Assembly (NCBI RefSeq): GCF_004362015.1
Contig: NZ_SNWW01000015.1
Location: 1-62,350, forward strand
Source of the DNA: Flavobacterium chryseum
GTDB lineage: Bacteria > Bacteroidota > Bacteroidia > Flavobacteriales > Flavobacteriaceae
Length of the DNA: 62,350 bases
Reading direction: 5' to 3'
Position 1 is the stretch's first letter; each line of letters opens with the position of its first letter. Below the pieces are notes generated by a model. The model saw only the letters and a list, made by a program, of their open reading frames with translations, was not told the DNA's origin and did no database searches. The position numbers were made by a program, and so were the translations under genes. Shown in pieces: positions 51,603 to 60,899 of the stretch.

Positions 51603-53480
51603 TTAATCTTCTATTCTACGAACTTTATCAAGCCACGTGAATTTTAAAATTGTTGTCGTCACTAAAAATACTACTAATGCTGTAATTGCTTTTGGATAAT
51701 CTCTGATAATGAAAAATATCGGAAGCAAAATCATACTGGATTGCCATACAATTCCGATTGCACAATTGAGCATATCATTCCAGAAATCATTATTTTTTTC
51801 GAAAGTGTGGTCTTCAATTTTTAATGTTCTGTAAACCGGATTCCACCAGCCCCAAGGTCTTACGTTTTTGTAAAAAGATCTTAGTACTTCCATATCGGTT
51901 GGTTTGCTTAAGAACGTTCCTAAAAGACAACCCAAAATAGAGAATCCAAAGATTATCGGAAATAAATAAATGGCCTGTACTTGTGCTAAATCGTATAAAA
52001 ATGATCCTTCGGATAAACTCCCTTTTGCCTGACCTAAAGCAAATTGTAAAGAAGCTACGACTAGTCCTGCAAACATTCCCCAAAAATAACCCCAGCCGTT
52101 AAATCTCCACCAAATCCATTTTAAGAAATTGGCTGCTACATAACCTCCGTATAAAGCACTTGTTATCCATAAGGTTAAGGAATTAATCGAGTCTGCGAAG
52201 AATCCCATAAAAACGCCTAAACCAACAACCAAAAATGAAGAGATTTGACTTACTTTAATATAATGCTCATTTGTTGCAACAGGCTTGAAATATTTTTTAT
52301 AAATATCATTTACAATATAAGCTGGTCCAGCGTTTACAAATGCAGAGAATCCGGACATAAATGCGGCTAATAAACCTGCAAGCAAAATTCCTTTTATTCC
52401 GACAGGGATGTATAAATTAACGACTTTTGGCATTAATAATTCTAAATCGGCTCCTGTTAATCCTGTATTCGCATTTAATTCCGGTGCCATGTTTACCAAA
52501 GCAATTACGACGATTCCGGTAATTAATAGATATCTTGGAATGAACAAAATCAGGTTGGTAAATCCACTCATATATGCAGCTTCTTTTACTGATTTGGTCG
52601 AAAGAATTCTTTGTAAATCATAACTTGGTGTTGGACCTGCGATACTGGCGAAAAATCCTTTAAACAATGTCATTCCGATAAAAGCGCCAAACATTTTATA
52701 TCCTTCAGAATCTATTAAATGATTGAAGGTTTGAAATTTATCACTCCACTGCGTTTCAAACTGCCATCCGAAGAAAACATTTTTCCATTCTTCTGTAATA
52801 ACTGAATTTATCTGAATGTCGGTATAATTGATAAAAGCGTAACCAGCAATTAAAACTCCTGCAATAATCATGATTAAATATTGTACAACCTCTGTGGCAA
52901 CTACAGAAAACATTCCGCCTTTTACGGTGTAAATTGTAGTTAATAAAATGATTATTAAGGCATAAGAACGTTCTGATGTCAGTAAAATTAAGTCTCCATA
53001 ATGAAGCGTTAAATCCCAAGGAAGAATAATGGTTACAAATTTCCCGATTCCTTCAAAGAAATACGCAATAAAACCAATGGTAGAAATAATCGCAAAAATG
53101 GCCACAATAATATGTGATGCTTTTCCGGCTCTGTCGCTTCCAAAACGGGTTAAAATCCATTCAGAACCTGTCATTACTTTTGATCTTCTGATCCAGACTG
53201 CAAGGAACATCATTACAAAAATCTGGTTCCATATCGGCCAAAGCCACATAAACATGAAACTTTTTACGCCATATAAAAACAAAACTCCAATCATCCAGGA
53301 AGTTCCTGAAACATCAAACATTCCTGATCCGTTGCTTAGACCTAAAAAATACCATTTGATTGTTTTTCCGCCAAGGAAGTAATCATCCAGTCCTTTTGAT
53401 GCTTTTCTTGAAATCCAGATTCCTATTCCTACCGAGAGCAGAATGTAAGCTACGATGATTGAAACGTCAATAATGTCCAT
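51603..53480 (-). CDS. Sodium:solute symporter (SSS family, sugar-type)
   Basis: A 625-aa inner-membrane transporter with about 14 helices of the SGLT/NanT-like family. It starts IDVSIIVAYILLSVGIGIWI, has the DDYFLGGKTIKWYFLGLS motif after helix 1, and RRSKVMTGSEWILTRFGSDR in the conserved loop. The longer C-terminus with extra helices is usual for Bacteroidota sugar symporters. Candidates are sialic acid, mannosyl-GlcNAc or other products of the locus. It lies 34 bp after the GH92 gene at 53515, so it is the second gene of the operon. Confidence 0.88.
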   Translation of the reverse strand: MDIIDVSIIVAYILLSVGIGIWISRKASKGLDDYFLGGKTIKWYFLGLSNGSGMFDVSGTSWMIGVLFLYGVKSFMFMWLWPIWNQIFVMMFLAVWIRRSKVMTGSEWILTRFGSDRAGKASHIIVAIFAIISTIGFIAYFFEGIGKFVTIILPWDLTLHYGDLILLTSERSYALIIILLTTIYTVKGGMFSVVATEVVQYLIMIIAGVLIAGYAFINYTDIQINSVITEEWKNVFFGWQFETQWSDKFQTFNHLIDSEGYKMFGAFIGMTLFKGFFASIAGPTPSYDLQRILSTKSVKEAAYMSGFTNLILFIPRYLLITGIVVIALVNMAPELNANTGLTGADLELLMPKVVNLYIPVGIKGILLAGLLAAFMSGFSAFVNAGPAYIVNDIYKKYFKPVATNEHYIKVSQISSFLVVGLGVFMGFFADSINSLTLWITSALYGGYVAANFLKWIWWRFNGWGYFWGMFAGLVVASLQFALGQAKGSLSEGSFLYDLAQVQAIYLFPIIFGFSILGCLLGTFLSKPTDMEVLRSFYKNVRPWGWWNPVYRTLKIEDHTFEKNNDFWNDMLNCAIGIVWQSSMILLPIFFIIRDYPKAITALVVFLVTTTILKFTWLDKVRRIED

Positions 53481-53514
53481 TAATTTTAGTTGTTTTTTAG
53501 TTAGTTACGTGGTT

Positions 53515-55758
53515 TTAGTTTTTTATTCCCCAGTTTTTATTGGGTTCGGCGCCCATTACAAAATGCAAAATTCCGCCCTGCAATATTTGCTGATGTGTGA
53601 TTGTTGTTTTATTAAATGGAACCCCGTTGAGTGTTGCTGACTGTATATAAAAGTTTTTGTCTGAAACATTTTCTGATTCAATTACAAACGATTTTCCGCC
53701 TTGAAGATTGATTTTTGCTTTTTCGAAAATTGGACTTCCGATTTCATATTCTCCTGAAGCCGGATTCATCGGATATAAACCCATCGAACTGAAAACGTAC
53801 CACGCCGACATTTGTCCGCAATCTTCGTTTCCGCTTAATCCGTTTGGTGTTGTATTGTATTGTGTATCTAAAATATGATGTACCCAATATTGCGTTCTCC
53901 ACGGTTGATTGGCGTGATTAAACATATAGGCAATGTGGTGACTTGGCTCGTTTCCGTGCGCGTATTGACCAATTAATCCTGAAATATCTGCAGAAACATT
54001 GCTTCCTGTAATTTCTGAACTTTCGGTAAATAATTGTTCTAATCGTTTGGCAAAAATTTCATTGCTTCCGTGCAACGAAATAAAATCTTCTACATTTTGA
54101 GGTACAAACCAGCTGTGCTGCCATGCATTTCCTTCGGTATAATCGGTGTGTTCTCTGTGGTTTGAATGTTTGGGATCAAATGGTTCGTTCCAGGATTTTC
54201 CATCTTCCGATTTTCCTCTCATGAATCCGGTTTTCGGATCAAATAAATGCTGATATGCTTTTGATCTGTTTAGAAAAAATTGATAATCTTCATTTTTCCC
54301 TAATGCTTTTGCCATTTGCGCAACGCACCAATCATCATAAGCATATTCTAAAGTAATAGTAACAGATTCGTCTAATAAATTATAGGGAATATAACCGTAT
54401 TTTTTGTAGAAATTTAAACCACGCTCGTCCTGCATCATGGTTGCTTTCATGGCTTCGTATGCTTTTTGAGCATCAAAACCTTTAATTCCTTTTAGGTATG
54501 CGTCAACAATTACCGGAATGGAATGGTATCCTGTCATTGTATTGGTTTCATTGGCGTATAGAGTCCAGACCGGTAATATTTTTTTGGTATCGTAATAGGC
54601 TAACATTGAGTTTACAATGTCTGAAGTTTTGTCTGGAGCCAATAAAGTTAACAGAGGGTTTTCGGCTCTAAAAGTATCCCATAGTGATAAGGTAGAATAG
54701 GCGGTATAATCTTTTGCTGTAACAATTTGATCATCCTCTTTCCTAAACTGACCGTTTTTATCACTATAGGCTACTGGGGAAACTTGGGCGTGGAACAATG
54801 CGGTATAAAAAATAGTTTTTAGTGTGTCTATTGGCGTTTGAACTTCAATTTTACTTAAAGCAGTATTCCATATTGTGGCTGCTTCTGATTTTGTTTTTTC
54901 GAAAGTCGAACTTTCTTCATCTAAATTATCTTTGGCATTAGCAACACTAACAGATGATAAGGCGACTTTTACATATAATTCGTTTGAATTATTCGTTTGG
55001 AAAAATAATTGTGCTGCTGTGTTTTCTCCATCAGCTTTATTTACTGTAACAATTTGTTTATTAGCCAATAAAACAGATTCTGAAATTGGTTTTGAAAATT
55101 TTGCGACAAAAAATACTTTCTGATTTTTTGCCCAGCCGGTGCTATAGCGATAGCCGCTAACCGTATGTTCATCTTCAATCATAATTCCGGTTTTTACGGT
55201 TTTATCCCAGTTAATGGCAAAACCAAGATCTATTATTACGGATTGTTCATCATTCTTGGAAAATGTGTATTTATGGAATGCTGTGCGTTGTGATGAGGTT
55301 AATTCTACATTGATTTTAGGATCTTCAAGAAAAACCTCATAAGAGCCCGGTGTTGCTTTTTCGTTAACATGACTGTATTTTGATTTATAAGGTAATTGAT
55401 CGCGTGAAGTTGTTTTTGTTGCTAAATCGAGTTTTTTATTGGTTGGCATAAATAAGATGTCTGCCAAATCTCCAATTCCGGTGCCGCTTAAATGCAAATG
55501 ACTGAAACCGGCAACAATAGAATCTGAATGATGATACCCTGAACACCAATCCCAGCTTGAAATACCATTGTCCGGACTTACCTGAAGCATTCCAAACGGA
55601 ACTGTTGCGCCCGGATAAGTATGCCCATGACCGCCTGTACCAATAAAAGGATCGACGTGATTAACAAAAAGTGTGTTTTGATGGTTATTTTTATTTACAT
55701 TTATTTTGCAACTTGCAGCCAAAATGATAAATAAAACCAGCAGGGTAAAATTCTTCAT
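53515..55758 (-). CDS. GH92 alpha-mannosidase (second copy), lipoprotein
   Basis: A 747-aa exo-alpha-mannosidase anchored as a lipoprotein (lipobox LAASC near residue 17 when started at ATG 55758; an ATG three codons upstream is less likely). The family opening is VDPFIGTGGHGHTYPGATVP. LSGNEDCGQMSAWYVF near residue 650 is the motif found in alpha-1,2-mannosidases such as Bacteroides BT3990, and DYTEGNAWQHSWFVP carries the catalytic-acid region. It is the first gene of the long minus-strand operon and lies divergent from the LytS-type kinase, with 122 bp between, so the pair may control this promoter. Confidence 0.94.
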   Translation of the reverse strand: MKNFTLLVLFIILAASCKINVNKNNHQNTLFVNHVDPFIGTGGHGHTYPGATVPFGMLQVSPDNGISSWDWCSGYHHSDSIVAGFSHLHLSGTGIGDLADILFMPTNKKLDLATKTTSRDQLPYKSKYSHVNEKATPGSYEVFLEDPKINVELTSSQRTAFHKYTFSKNDEQSVIIDLGFAINWDKTVKTGIMIEDEHTVSGYRYSTGWAKNQKVFFVAKFSKPISESVLLANKQIVTVNKADGENTAAQLFFQTNNSNELYVKVALSSVSVANAKDNLDEESSTFEKTKSEAATIWNTALSKIEVQTPIDTLKTIFYTALFHAQVSPVAYSDKNGQFRKEDDQIVTAKDYTAYSTLSLWDTFRAENPLLTLLAPDKTSDIVNSMLAYYDTKKILPVWTLYANETNTMTGYHSIPVIVDAYLKGIKGFDAQKAYEAMKATMMQDERGLNFYKKYGYIPYNLLDESVTITLEYAYDDWCVAQMAKALGKNEDYQFFLNRSKAYQHLFDPKTGFMRGKSEDGKSWNEPFDPKHSNHREHTDYTEGNAWQHSWFVPQNVEDFISLHGSNEIFAKRLEQLFTESSEITGSNVSADISGLIGQYAHGNEPSHHIAYMFNHANQPWRTQYWVHHILDTQYNTTPNGLSGNEDCGQMSAWYVFSSMGLYPMNPASGEYEIGSPIFEKAKINLQGGKSFVIESENVSDKNFYIQSATLNGVPFNKTTITHQQILQGGILHFVMGAEPNKNWGIKN

Positions 55759-55880
55759 ATAAAACAATCTTAATTTAACTTTAAATTTATATAAATTGAC
55801 CTTTTATTAAAATTAATTTAGACGGACGACACATAAACTTAGATAAACATCAAAAAAAGTCATAAAACGTAACATATATC

Positions 55881-56939
55881 ATGATTTTAAATTCAAGCAA
55901 ATTATACCGCATTCAATTGCAGTATCATATTATATTTTGGTTAACTTATTTTGTTTTTAATACCTTTCGATGGGGAAGTTATTTTAATGATTATTGGTAT
56001 TCCTTAAAAACAAATTTGTTGGGGTTTCCTATTCACATGGCTTTGTGTTATCTGAATATACTTGTACTAATGCCTAATTTGGTGTACAAAAAAAAGTACC
56101 TTCCTTATGTTATTTCTGTTTTATGTGCTATCTTTATTATGGTGGTTTTAAAATTTAATCTTACCTATTTGTTAATAACACATCAAGTCTGGCCTGAGGG
56201 TCCTGAACCTATAGATAAATTGACCTTGAATTATACGATAGATATGATGATGGGGGAACTTTATGTAATGACATTTGTAACCGCTATTAAGATTACTTTC
56301 GATTTTTTGAGGGAGCAAAAAAGAGTAACAGATCTTGAAAAATCGCAATTAGAAACAGAATTGCTTTTTTTGAAATCTCAAATTTCTCCGCATTTCTTTT
56401 TTAATACGTTAAATAATATTTATTCTTTATCTGTTGAAAAATCAGATAAAACGCCAAAAATTGTTCTTAAACTTTCTGAGTTGATGCGTTATATGTTGTA
56501 TGATACAAAAAGTACAAGACAAACTTTAGAGAAAGAAATACTTTGCATTCAGAATTATCTGGATTTGGAACGCATTAGAAATGATGGCCGTTTAGAAGTT
56601 AATATGTCTATTTCCGGAGATATTCATGATAAAGAAATTAGTCCTATTATATTATTGACTTTTATTGAAAATGCTTTTAAGCACGGCGTAAACAAAAACA
56701 CCGGAAAAGTAGTAATTGATATTAATTTTAAGGTAAAAGGAGATTTTCTGCATTTCACTATTACTAATCCAATGCCGGAAATTACGAAACATAAAGACCT
56801 TTTTAACAAGTCTAGTGGTATAGGTTTAGAAAATGTCCGAAAAAGACTTGAATTAGGTTATAATAAAAATGACTATAAGCTTTCATTTAAAAATAAAAAG
56901 GATATTTTTGTTGTAAAGCTTGTAATTAAGGTAGCTTAG
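55881..56939 (+). CDS. LytS-family sensor histidine kinase
   Basis: A 352-aa inner-membrane kinase. Four membrane helices cover about 15-135 (HIIFWLTYFVFNTFRWG begins the first). The His_kinase domain follows with the phospho-acceptor His in SQISPHFFFNTLNNIYSL and the ATPase part with LLTFIENAFKHGV (N box) and SGIGLENVRKRLEL (G box). It lacks an obvious periplasmic sensor domain, so a signal may come through the membrane part or partner proteins. It lies 63 bp upstream of its response regulator and divergent from the glycan operon. Hybrid two-component sensors or anti-sigma/sigma pairs are more usual for such loci. Confidence 0.92.
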   Translation: MILNSSKLYRIQLQYHIIFWLTYFVFNTFRWGSYFNDYWYSLKTNLLGFPIHMALCYLNILVLMPNLVYKKKYLPYVISVLCAIFIMVVLKFNLTYLLITHQVWPEGPEPIDKLTLNYTIDMMMGELYVMTFVTAIKITFDFLREQKRVTDLEKSQLETELLFLKSQISPHFFFNTLNNIYSLSVEKSDKTPKIVLKLSELMRYMLYDTKSTRQTLEKEILCIQNYLDLERIRNDGRLEVNMSISGDIHDKEISPIILLTFIENAFKHGVNKNTGKVVIDINFKVKGDFLHFTITNPMPEITKHKDLFNKSSGIGLENVRKRLELGYNKNDYKLSFKNKKDIFVVKLVIKVA

Positions 56940-57002
56940 AGACAATCAACCCCTTTTTTACAATTATACCTACTAAATTATCTCTTTCTAAAAATTATAC
57001 CA

Positions 57003-57716
57003 ATGAAGATAAATTGTTTAATCATAGATGACGAGCCATTGGCAATTAATGTAATTAAAAATTACCTGGAGCCAATTGAAAATTTTGAGGTAGTAAATAC
57101 TTTTAGTAATCCGATAGAAGGGCTTAATTTTTTAAAAAATAATAAAGTCGATGTCGTTTTTCTTGATATTAATATGCCTGTTCTTGATGGTATTAATTTT
57201 ATTAAGAGTTTAGAAAATCCGCCAATATTGATAATTACAAGTGCCTATAGTCAGTTTGCGATAGAAACTTATGAATTGGATGTTTTAGATTATTTGGTAA
57301 AACCAATCGAGTTTCCGAGGTTGATGAAAACGCTAAATAAGATTAGTAAAAGACTTAGCAATAGTGGCAATACTCAGCAGGAAAATAATCCGGAAAGCCC
57401 GTTTATTTTTGTTAAGATTGACAAAAAAAGAATGAAGAAAATCTTTTTTAATGAAATTCTGGTTATCGAAAGTTTGAAGGATTACTTAAAAATAAGCACG
57501 CTTACAGGAAAATATATTATACACAGTACATTATCTGATTTTACAGATTTATTACCCGAAAGAAATTTTTTAAGAATACACCGATCGTATACAATTGCCA
57601 TCGATAAAATTGATGCCGTAGAAGGAAACAGCATTGAAATTGAAGGTCTAAGATATGTAATTGGAAGATCTTATATTGATCACGTAAAACAAAGAATTTT
57701 GAATTCTCCGATGTAA
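57003..57716 (+). CDS. LytTR-family response regulator
   Basis: A 237-aa DNA-binding regulator. The receiver has acidic residues Asp9-Asp10, the phosphorylation site Asp55 in VVFLDINMPVLDG and Lys in YLVKPIEF. The LytTR domain (about 135-235) has IFFNEILVIESLKDYLKIST and FLRIHRSYTIAIDKID. It would bind short direct repeats upstream of its targets, perhaps at the 122-bp gap before the GH92 gene, though I could not pick out matching repeats there. A strong terminator follows at 57744. Confidence 0.93.
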   Translation: MKINCLIIDDEPLAINVIKNYLEPIENFEVVNTFSNPIEGLNFLKNNKVDVVFLDINMPVLDGINFIKSLENPPILIITSAYSQFAIETYELDVLDYLVKPIEFPRLMKTLNKISKRLSNSGNTQQENNPESPFIFVKIDKKRMKKIFFNEILVIESLKDYLKISTLTGKYIIHSTLSDFTDLLPERNFLRIHRSYTIAIDKIDAVEGNSIEIEGLRYVIGRSYIDHVKQRILNSPM

Positions 57717-57743
57717 AGATTGATTGAATACTTTATTAAAAAA

Positions 57744-57784
57744 TCCTTGTCAAAGTTTCAAACTTTGACAAGGATTTTTTTTGT
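57744..57784 (+). terminator. Terminator of the two-component operon
   Basis: TCCTTGTCAAAGTTT / AACTTTGACAAGGA stem (57744-57758 and 57761-57774), then eight T or more. It ends the kinase/regulator transcript. Confidence 0.9.
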
Positions 57785-57798
57785 TTAAGTTCCAGTTT

Positions 57799-57900
57799 GT
57801 GATTTCTCGTTCCTCGAAATCACACTAGAAACTACATACAGATCGTCGTCAATGTTTGTCGATTTCCGAGTGTGATTTCTCCTTACGTCGAAATGACAAA
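57799..57900. repeat. Palindrome-family copy, P4
   Basis: TGATTTCTCGTTCCTCGAAA with TCACACTAG and, after the spacer, GTGTGATTTCTCC..CGTCGAAATGAC. Family membership is clear, but the arms are imperfect, more eroded than P1 and P2. Confidence 0.65.
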
Positions 57901-57906
57901 AAAATG

Positions 57907-57945
57907 TGATCAAAAAAAATGCGACCATAAGGCCGCATTTTCACA
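57907..57945 (-). terminator. Terminator behind the nagB fragment
   Basis: Near-perfect stem ATGCGACC / GGCCGCAT (one mismatch) with an ATAA loop, read on the minus strand into eight T. It follows the glucosamine-6-phosphate deaminase remnant on that strand, as expected if this was once its end. Confidence 0.65.
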
Positions 57946-58017
57946 TACAGGTAACTAACCAAAATAAACCATTTAAAAAATAATTTATTGTATTTTATTT
58001 TTAGAAAACTAAAAATG

Positions 58018-58320
58018 ATATCTCTTGAATGCTTCAATTGCTGAGTAGTCAGCCAAAGCATGTATTTTTCTGCTGTTAATCTGTTTCTGTCTTCAACTCT
58101 TACCCAAAACTCTCTGCTGTCATCTCCCTAAAACATCACTCCGTCTTTTTGAGATTGATGATAGAAAATGGCATGACGTTTTTTAGAACCTGATCAGGGC
58201 TCATTGGAACCGCCATTTCGATTTGGTAAGATTCCCATTCATGCCATGCTCCTCTATATAACCAGACCCAGCAATCATCCATAAATTTCCTGGGCAACTA
58301 AAACAGAAGCTTCTTTTAAT
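58018..58320 (-). pseudogene. nagB: C-terminal remnant of glucosamine-6-phosphate deaminase
   Basis: Reading the minus strand through frameshifts gives, in order, KEASVLVAQEIYG, then DDCWVWLYRGAWHEWESYQI with EMAVPMSPDQVL, then KKRHAIFYHQSQKDGVMF, a stop, GDDSREFWVRVEDRNRLTAE and ALADYSAIEAFKRY. This is the C-terminal third of the long Bacteroidota NagB. The intact enzyme turns glucosamine-6-phosphate into fructose-6-phosphate and ammonia. At least three frame changes and one stop make it dead. No upstream part survives in 58321-58550. It fits the GlcNAc theme of the locus. Confidence 0.82.
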
Positions 58321-58550
58321 GATTAAAAAATAAAATTATGAACTTTTGAAAACGCGTTTTTTCGAATTTTCCAGCTTCCTTAAAATTTTATGCCTTCCTT
58401 ATTCATTTACCCGTTTCCTTTAATTTATATTATAAAATTAAGAATTAGTCTAACTATTAAATTAAAAATTCGACTAATAACCTGTTAACTTCGGCAAAAG
58501 ACATAATTGGAAACTTTAAAAATATTCGGCACCAATTAATATTCGATTTT

Positions 58551-60644
58551 TTACTTTTCTATCACATTTATTTCGCCAATAGAAACCGTCTGACCTTTTC
58601 CTTCAGCGGATTTTGCGACGAAACGAAGGTAACGTGCTTTCGTTTCAGCAAATGTTTTAACCTGTTCTATTGGATTATTTTTGATGTTTGAAAACTCTCC
58701 CTCAGATTGTATTGTCCATTTTACATTATCTAAACTCGTGTAAAACTCATATTTGGAAATTAAATTGAGATTGTTACCAACTTGCTGTGGAAAATACGTA
58801 AACCCATTTATTTTAAGAATAGCTCCCATATCAATCGATACTTCTTGTGGAAGTTTATTGGTTTCGCTTCCAAAACCCCAATCTGTGGTTGGATTTCCGT
58901 CAATAATTCTATTTGCCGAATTTACATCACCACTTGAAACTGCAACAATTTTCCATTTTTCTTTAGAAACGCCATACTTTGCTGTTATTATTGCACTGCT
59001 GATATTCTCTTTATTGATAGCAATTGCTTTAATCTGCACTGCCTTATTGTATTTAAAAATACCTTTATATAATGTACTTTTGGAAGACGGTGCAGAGCCA
59101 TCAACCGTGTAATAAACATTATTTTGTTCTTCTGATTTTATGGTGACATTTCCGTTTTTATCACGCTGAATTTCCGGAGTACGTACAAAAGTTGGCGCAT
59201 TATAAGCCTGAATATTCGAAATAACAATACTCGCTTTAGAATCGGTAATATTTATTTTAAGTGCCGAAGCCGTAACTCGTTCTATTCTTAAAATTCTTTT
59301 ATACCCAATTGTAGTTTCGTTAGCAATATTTTTCCATTGTCCATCGACTTTAGCATCAACTGTAAAAGTTTTAACACGTTGTCCTAATTTTATATACTCC
59401 TGAAGCAAAATTCGGTCAATAGCTTTAGGTTTATCAAATTCAAATATAATTGATGCAGTTTTTACATTATCATCTGTTGCCCAATAAGTCTCTTTGTTTC
59501 CGTCAACTACATTTTTGGGTGCAAATTCGTCGCTGTTTCCTCTAGTATTATCTGTAGTGATTTTGCTTCCGGCTAATAATTCGGTTTTAAAATCTTCTTT
59601 TATAGTTGCAACAAGTTCTTTAAGTCTTGCTTCGTCATTTTCATGAACCAGACCTCTCCTATCAACAGGAAGATTAAGTAATAAAGTAGCATTTCGACCA
59701 ATCGACTCATAATAAATATCAACCATTTCATCTAGCGGACGTACTTTATCATCTTCAACAGCATGGTAAAACCATCCTGGTCTAATAGATACATCTGCTT
59801 CGCCAGGAACCCACTTTTCGCCATCTTCATGACCAGACATGAATTCTGTATAATGTACCTTTCCAGCCAATTCATCTTTTTGACGTAAAAGCGACCAGTT
59901 TGTTTTTCCGGCTCGTCCTTCTTCGTTTCCAATCCAACGCGCTTCTGAAGGTCCAACTCCCCAAACTAATGTCTTTGGTGCAATTTTGTAAATTAATTTA
60001 TAGGTTTCGTCCCAATTGTAATATTCCAGTGTATTGATTTTTCGGGTTTCATTCGCTCCTCCATAATAACCGTCACCTCCGTTTGCACCGTCAAACCACA
60101 TTTCGAAAACATCTCCATAATTCGTCAGCAATTCTTTGAGCTGATTTCTAAAATACGTCACGTACTCAGGTTTACCATAATCTGCGCGATTTCTATCCCA
60201 AGGCGAAAGATATAATCCTAATTTCAAATTGTATTCTTTGCAAGCTGCTGCTAATTCTTTAACAAGATCGCCTTTACCATTTTGCCAAGGAGAATTTTTT
60301 ACCGAACGTTCCGTATAAGCCGATGGCCACAAACAAAATCCGTCATGATGTTTGGCAACTAATATAATTCCTTTCATACCCGCTTCTTTCACCACTCGCG
60401 CCCATTGACGAACATCTAAATTTGTAGGATTAAAAAGTTCCGGTGATTCATCGCCGTAACCCCACTCCTTATTGGTAAATGTATTTAATGAGAAATGCAC
60501 AAAGGCGTAAAATTCCATCTCTTGCCAATCTAATTGTTTTTGAGTTGGAAGCGGACCAAATGGTTCAGGTGATTTTACTAGCTCCTGACTATTAATTGGT
60601 AGTATTAAACAAAAAAAACTCAGTATTAAAAATATATTTTTCAT
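58551..60644 (-). CDS. GH29 alpha-L-fucosidase (second copy) with binding modules
   Basis: A 697-aa secreted enzyme (signal 1-19). The barrel has FVHFSLNTFTNKEWGYGDES, VAKHHDGFCLWPSAYTERS and the nucleophile Asp in FEMWFDGANGGDG. After it come an F5/8-type-C module (about 360-470), a chitobiase-type C-terminal beta domain (VYYTVDGSAPSSKSTLYKG) and a second F5/8-C-like module at the end. This domain order marks the GH29 subgroup acting on alpha-1,3/1,4-fucose, unlike the shorter copy at 39246. It stands alone, separated from the operon by the kinase pair and the nagB remnant. Confidence 0.92.
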   Translation of the reverse strand: MKNIFLILSFFCLILPINSQELVKSPEPFGPLPTQKQLDWQEMEFYAFVHFSLNTFTNKEWGYGDESPELFNPTNLDVRQWARVVKEAGMKGIILVAKHHDGFCLWPSAYTERSVKNSPWQNGKGDLVKELAAACKEYNLKLGLYLSPWDRNRADYGKPEYVTYFRNQLKELLTNYGDVFEMWFDGANGGDGYYGGANETRKINTLEYYNWDETYKLIYKIAPKTLVWGVGPSEARWIGNEEGRAGKTNWSLLRQKDELAGKVHYTEFMSGHEDGEKWVPGEADVSIRPGWFYHAVEDDKVRPLDEMVDIYYESIGRNATLLLNLPVDRRGLVHENDEARLKELVATIKEDFKTELLAGSKITTDNTRGNSDEFAPKNVVDGNKETYWATDDNVKTASIIFEFDKPKAIDRILLQEYIKLGQRVKTFTVDAKVDGQWKNIANETTIGYKRILRIERVTASALKINITDSKASIVISNIQAYNAPTFVRTPEIQRDKNGNVTIKSEEQNNVYYTVDGSAPSSKSTLYKGIFKYNKAVQIKAIAINKENISSAIITAKYGVSKEKWKIVAVSSGDVNSANRIIDGNPTTDWGFGSETNKLPQEVSIDMGAILKINGFTYFPQQVGNNLNLISKYEFYTSLDNVKWTIQSEGEFSNIKNNPIEQVKTFAETKARYLRFVAKSAEGKGQTVSIGEINVIEK

Positions 60645-60899
60645 TAAGTCTTCATTAATATTTTATTGGATAGCTAATTAAAATCTAAATTTAAAGTAAA
60701 TAGTTGTTTTGTTTAACACTATTTCGACGAGTAACGTTTTTTGGAGAGTATTGGGTGTGACAGAATATTTTAAGGGAATTAAAATTAAAAAAATATAATT
60801 TACAGACATTTTTTAAACATAAAACACATTTATTAAAGTATTAATATAATTTGTATTTTAGTTTGCACGAAAATCGTTTAACCTCAATTCTAAAAAAAC

